Part shown: piece by piece, positions 15,061-16,711 of the stretch
How positions within the stretch are numbered: the first letter of the stretch is position 1
How the letters are laid out: every line of letters starts with the position of its first letter
Assembly: GCA_903868295.1 (NCBI GenBank)
Contig: CAIPUQ010000140.1
Coordinates: forward strand, 1 to 16,711
Direction of reading: 5' to 3'
Length of the DNA stretch: 16,711 nt
Source: an uncultured Roseiflexaceae bacterium
GTDB lineage: Bacteria > Chloroflexota > Chloroflexia > Chloroflexales > Roseiflexaceae
Program-made: the position numbers and the translations under genes
Notes under the pieces: generated by a model
Told to the model about the DNA's origin: nothing
The model's database searches: none
Seen by the model: only the letters and a program-made list of their open reading frames with translations

Positions 15061-15099
15061 AAGAACCCCGCACCTCCGTTTGAGAGGTGCGGGGTTCTT
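15061..15099. terminator. Bidirectional terminator between GT-C and lactonase genes
   Basis: A perfect 16-bp inverted repeat (AAGAACCCCGCACCTC at 15061-15076, complement at 15084-15099) has a 7-base loop. T-rich sequence follows on the + strand (TTCTTCCTTTT) and TTCTTG on the - strand. It stands between convergent stops at 15048 and 15109, so it can serve both. Confidence 0.92.
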
Positions 15100-15108
15100 C
15101 CTTTTGGA

Positions 15109-16050
15109 TCATGCACCGCGGGTGTTGAGGTACACACTATACAACGACCGACTGGCGGTCATAAACAACCGGTTCCGTTTGATGCCACCAAAGCACACAT
15201 TCGCACAGACTTCGGGTAAGTGGATCCGCCCGAGCAACGTGCCATCAGGTGCATAACAGTGCACGCCGTCTATCCCTGCACCGCCATTCCCCGTTGCCGC
15301 CCACACGTTCCCATCACGGTCACAACGCAATCCATCGTAGTTGCCACGTGGCAGACGAGCAAATTCTCGTCCGTTCACAGGGATTCCATCTACCATTGCA
15401 TATACGAGTAGATTGGTACGCGAAACAACATAGAGCGCGTCGGAGTTTGGCGAAAAGCACAGCCCGTTTGGACGTTCAATCCCCTCTATTGCGATTGCAC
15501 CCCGACCAGTCATTGGGTCAATGCGATACACATGCTGAGGGAGTTCAGGAGTGGCCGCGTCTCCTTCGTAGTCGTTCGTAATGCCCCAACCTGGATCAGT
15601 AAACCATATAGCATCAGTGGTATCAACGATTACATCGTTGGGTGCATTGAGTCGTTTGCCTGCATATGCATCCATCAATACCGTGATTGACCCATCGTGT
15701 TCTGTCCGTGTGACACGCCTCGTCAGATGTTCGCAGGTAATCAACCGTCCCTGTCGATCACGGGTGTTGCCGTTGCTGTTTTGGGCGGGCACACGAAACG
15801 GATGAACAAGACCGGTCACCTCATCCCAACGCATCATTCGATTGTTCGGGATATCAGAAAACAACAGAAAGCGACCATCGCCGAACCACACCGGTCCCTC
15901 TGTCCACCGACCACCAGTCCACAGCCGCTCCACTACCTCTTGCCAAATAATCAGCTCTCGAAAGCGCTCATCAACGACTTCAATTGCCATATCGGGGAAA
16001 CGGACAATCGTCCGATCATGATTCCATGCATCAGCATGTGGGTTGGTCAT
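15109..16050 (-). CDS. SMP-30/gluconolactonase/LRE family lactonase
   Basis: 313 aa, six-bladed propeller hydrolase that opens sugar lactones to sugar acids using one divalent metal. The metal ligands known from human SMP30 can be placed: E51 (TEGPVW), N138 (NAPNDV), N195 (RPNGLCFSPN) and D239 (YDGLRCD). NGNTRDRQGRLITCEH (93-108) and WFTDPGWG (149-156) are typical of the bacterial gluconolactonase branch. No signal peptide is seen, so it should act in the cytoplasm. The start is supported by GAGG 7 bases upstream (complement of 16058-16061), in a stretch reading AGAGGTGATC, close to the anti-Shine-Dalgarno consensus. It lies 20 bases after the kinase gene, with which it forms an operon, and ends at the shared hairpin. 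The exact lactone is unknown. Confidence 0.93.
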   Translation of the reverse strand: MTNPHADAWNHDRTIVRFPDMAIEVVDERFRELIIWQEVVERLWTGGRWTEGPVWFGDGRFLLFSDIPNNRMMRWDEVTGLVHPFRVPAQNSNGNTRDRQGRLITCEHLTRRVTRTEHDGSITVLMDAYAGKRLNAPNDVIVDTTDAIWFTDPGWGITNDYEGDAATPELPQHVYRIDPMTGRGAIAIEGIERPNGLCFSPNSDALYVVSRTNLLVYAMVDGIPVNGREFARLPRGNYDGLRCDRDGNVWAATGNGGAGIDGVHCYAPDGTLLGRIHLPEVCANVCFGGIKRNRLFMTASRSLYSVYLNTRGA

Positions 16051-16070
16051 GTGATCACCTCTACGTCAAA

Positions 16071-16711
16071 CTACGCGTCTATCTCTCCCCAAGCAATGAT
16101 CTCGCTACTCACAGCATCTATCGATGACATCAATGTGGAGCGTTCGACGTCAGTGACTGGCTCACCTTCGATGCGTTGGATGTCTTGAATCAGGTCCTCA
16201 AACAGTCGTCGCCCTTGATAGTAGCGGAGGCGCTGGTTGTCGATCACATGCCGCGGATGGAGCGATCGATACCGTTCGTAGAGCAGCCGCCAGTGTTCGT
16301 GAGCAGTCCAAAACATCAAATCGTGTTCGGCTGGGGCGATCGTCATTCCCTCCCAATCAATAAGCAGAGGGACATCGTCACTGTTGATGACGACATTGTA
16401 CCCATGAATGTCGGTGTGACACAGCACCATGGGATGATGCATCGCTGCAAGTCTGTGTGCGAGCGTTCGAAAAGCACGGAACGCTGTATGCAGAAGTGCA
16501 ATCTTTGCACAAAGTATCGAGTAAAGCGCATGACTTGAAAGTGCAATACGGTCTATGGCAGGGGCAATGTCATCGATCCATACCGGTGCAAATCGCTCAC
16601 GCGGTACGGCAGCAAGCGCCGGGTTGTCTGCATCAATTGCATGGATTCGTGACACGGTATCGACCAAATGGCTGAACTGCTTCTCTGTCAACGGCAGTTC
16701 CCTCGGTGTGA
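16071..16711 (-). CDS. Aminoglycoside-phosphotransferase-fold (APH/choline kinase) family kinase, 5' end outside window
   Basis: About 213 codons of the C-terminal part are visible; the frame stays open to base 16711, so the start and the N-lobe with the ATP-binding loop are missing. The catalytic Brenner motif is intact, LCHTDIHGYNV (His codon 16416-16418, Asp 16410-16412, Asn 16395-16397), followed by the metal-binding LLIDWEG segment (Asp codon 16356-16358). The LPLTEKQFSHLVDTVSRIHAID segment at the visible end is the usual helix before the C-lobe. A TTG at 16691 is inside this helix and is not the start. Members phosphorylate aminoglycosides, choline, homoserine, fructosamines, methylthioribose and similar small molecules. 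Pairing with a lactonase gene 20 bases downstream favours a metabolic substrate over antibiotic resistance, but this is inference. Confidence 0.88.
   Translation of the reverse strand, partial: TPRELPLTEKQFSHLVDTVSRIHAIDADNPALAAVPRERFAPVWIDDIAPAIDRIALSSHALYSILCAKIALLHTAFRAFRTLAHRLAAMHHPMVLCHTDIHGYNVVINSDDVPLLIDWEGMTIAPAEHDLMFWTAHEHWRLLYERYRSLHPRHVIDNQRLRYYQGRRLFEDLIQDIQRIEGEPVTDVERSTLMSSIDAVSSEIIAWGEIDA

Noticed and set aside
14152..16050. A functional link between the NHL propeller and the neighbouring SMP-30 propeller
   Set aside because: Both are beta-propellers, but the genes are convergent, separated by a strong terminator, and differ in location (probably outside versus cytoplasm) and motifs; adjacency is probably chance.
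1..16711. Mobile elements, CRISPR arrays, tRNA or rRNA genes, att sites
   Set aside because: No transposase or integrase motifs, no regularly spaced direct repeats, no cloverleaf-like segment and no rRNA-like sequence were seen by eye; a covariance-model search was not possible here.

Overview
The window looks like chromosomal DNA of moderately high GC, most likely from the phylum Chloroflexota (Herpetosiphon/Chloroflexus-type relatives). That is inferred from the dgt-dnaG-rpoD housekeeping block, the pair of TIGR03663-type GT-C membrane proteins (a family I recall as sporadic in Chloroflexi and archaea), the Thr/Pro-rich J-domain membrane protein and the DUF3054 protein. No rRNA gene, tRNA gene, CRISPR array, insertion sequence or phage gene was seen. 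Coding density is very high: the largest stretch without an established gene is about 190 bases (9218-9407), and it holds a candidate leader ORF.

Region 1 (1-4270, + strand) is a macromolecular-synthesis operon. It contains the 3' part of a dNTP triphosphohydrolase gene (dgt), then primase (dnaG), then the primary sigma factor (rpoD), with gaps of 31 and 11 bases, and ends in a perfect 13-bp hairpin terminator. Region 2 (4290-5616) is a single gene with its own extended -10 promoter. It encodes a membrane-anchored J-domain protein with an extracytoplasmic beta-sandwich-like domain, and it ends at a strong hairpin.

Region 3 (5638-9217) has a divergent pair around an 80-base promoter region. 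On the - strand is an LCP (LytR-CpsA-Psr) envelope-polymer ligase with a LytR_C domain. On the + strand is a tightly packed trio: membrane metallophosphoesterase, DUF3054 membrane protein and histidine phosphatase (ATGA overlap, then stop directly against start).

Region 4 (9218-15099, + strand) is the most distinctive part. A -10-like element and a strong Shine-Dalgarno precede a 20-codon ORF whose stop overlaps the start of a large GT-C membrane protein. A paralogous GT-C protein follows, which carries a C-terminal six-repeat NHL beta-propeller. A 16-bp hairpin ends the unit and is shared with the convergent genes downstream.

Region 5 (15109-16711, - strand) is a two-gene operon: an aminoglycoside-phosphotransferase-fold kinase (5' end outside the window) followed by an SMP-30/gluconolactonase-type lactonase.

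Overall the window joins core information-processing genes to a set of envelope genes (LCP ligase, GT-C enzymes, membrane phosphoesterase). The best candidates for something undescribed are the leader ORF coupled to the GT-C pair, the GT-C/NHL fusion, and the J-domain/TM/beta-sandwich protein.
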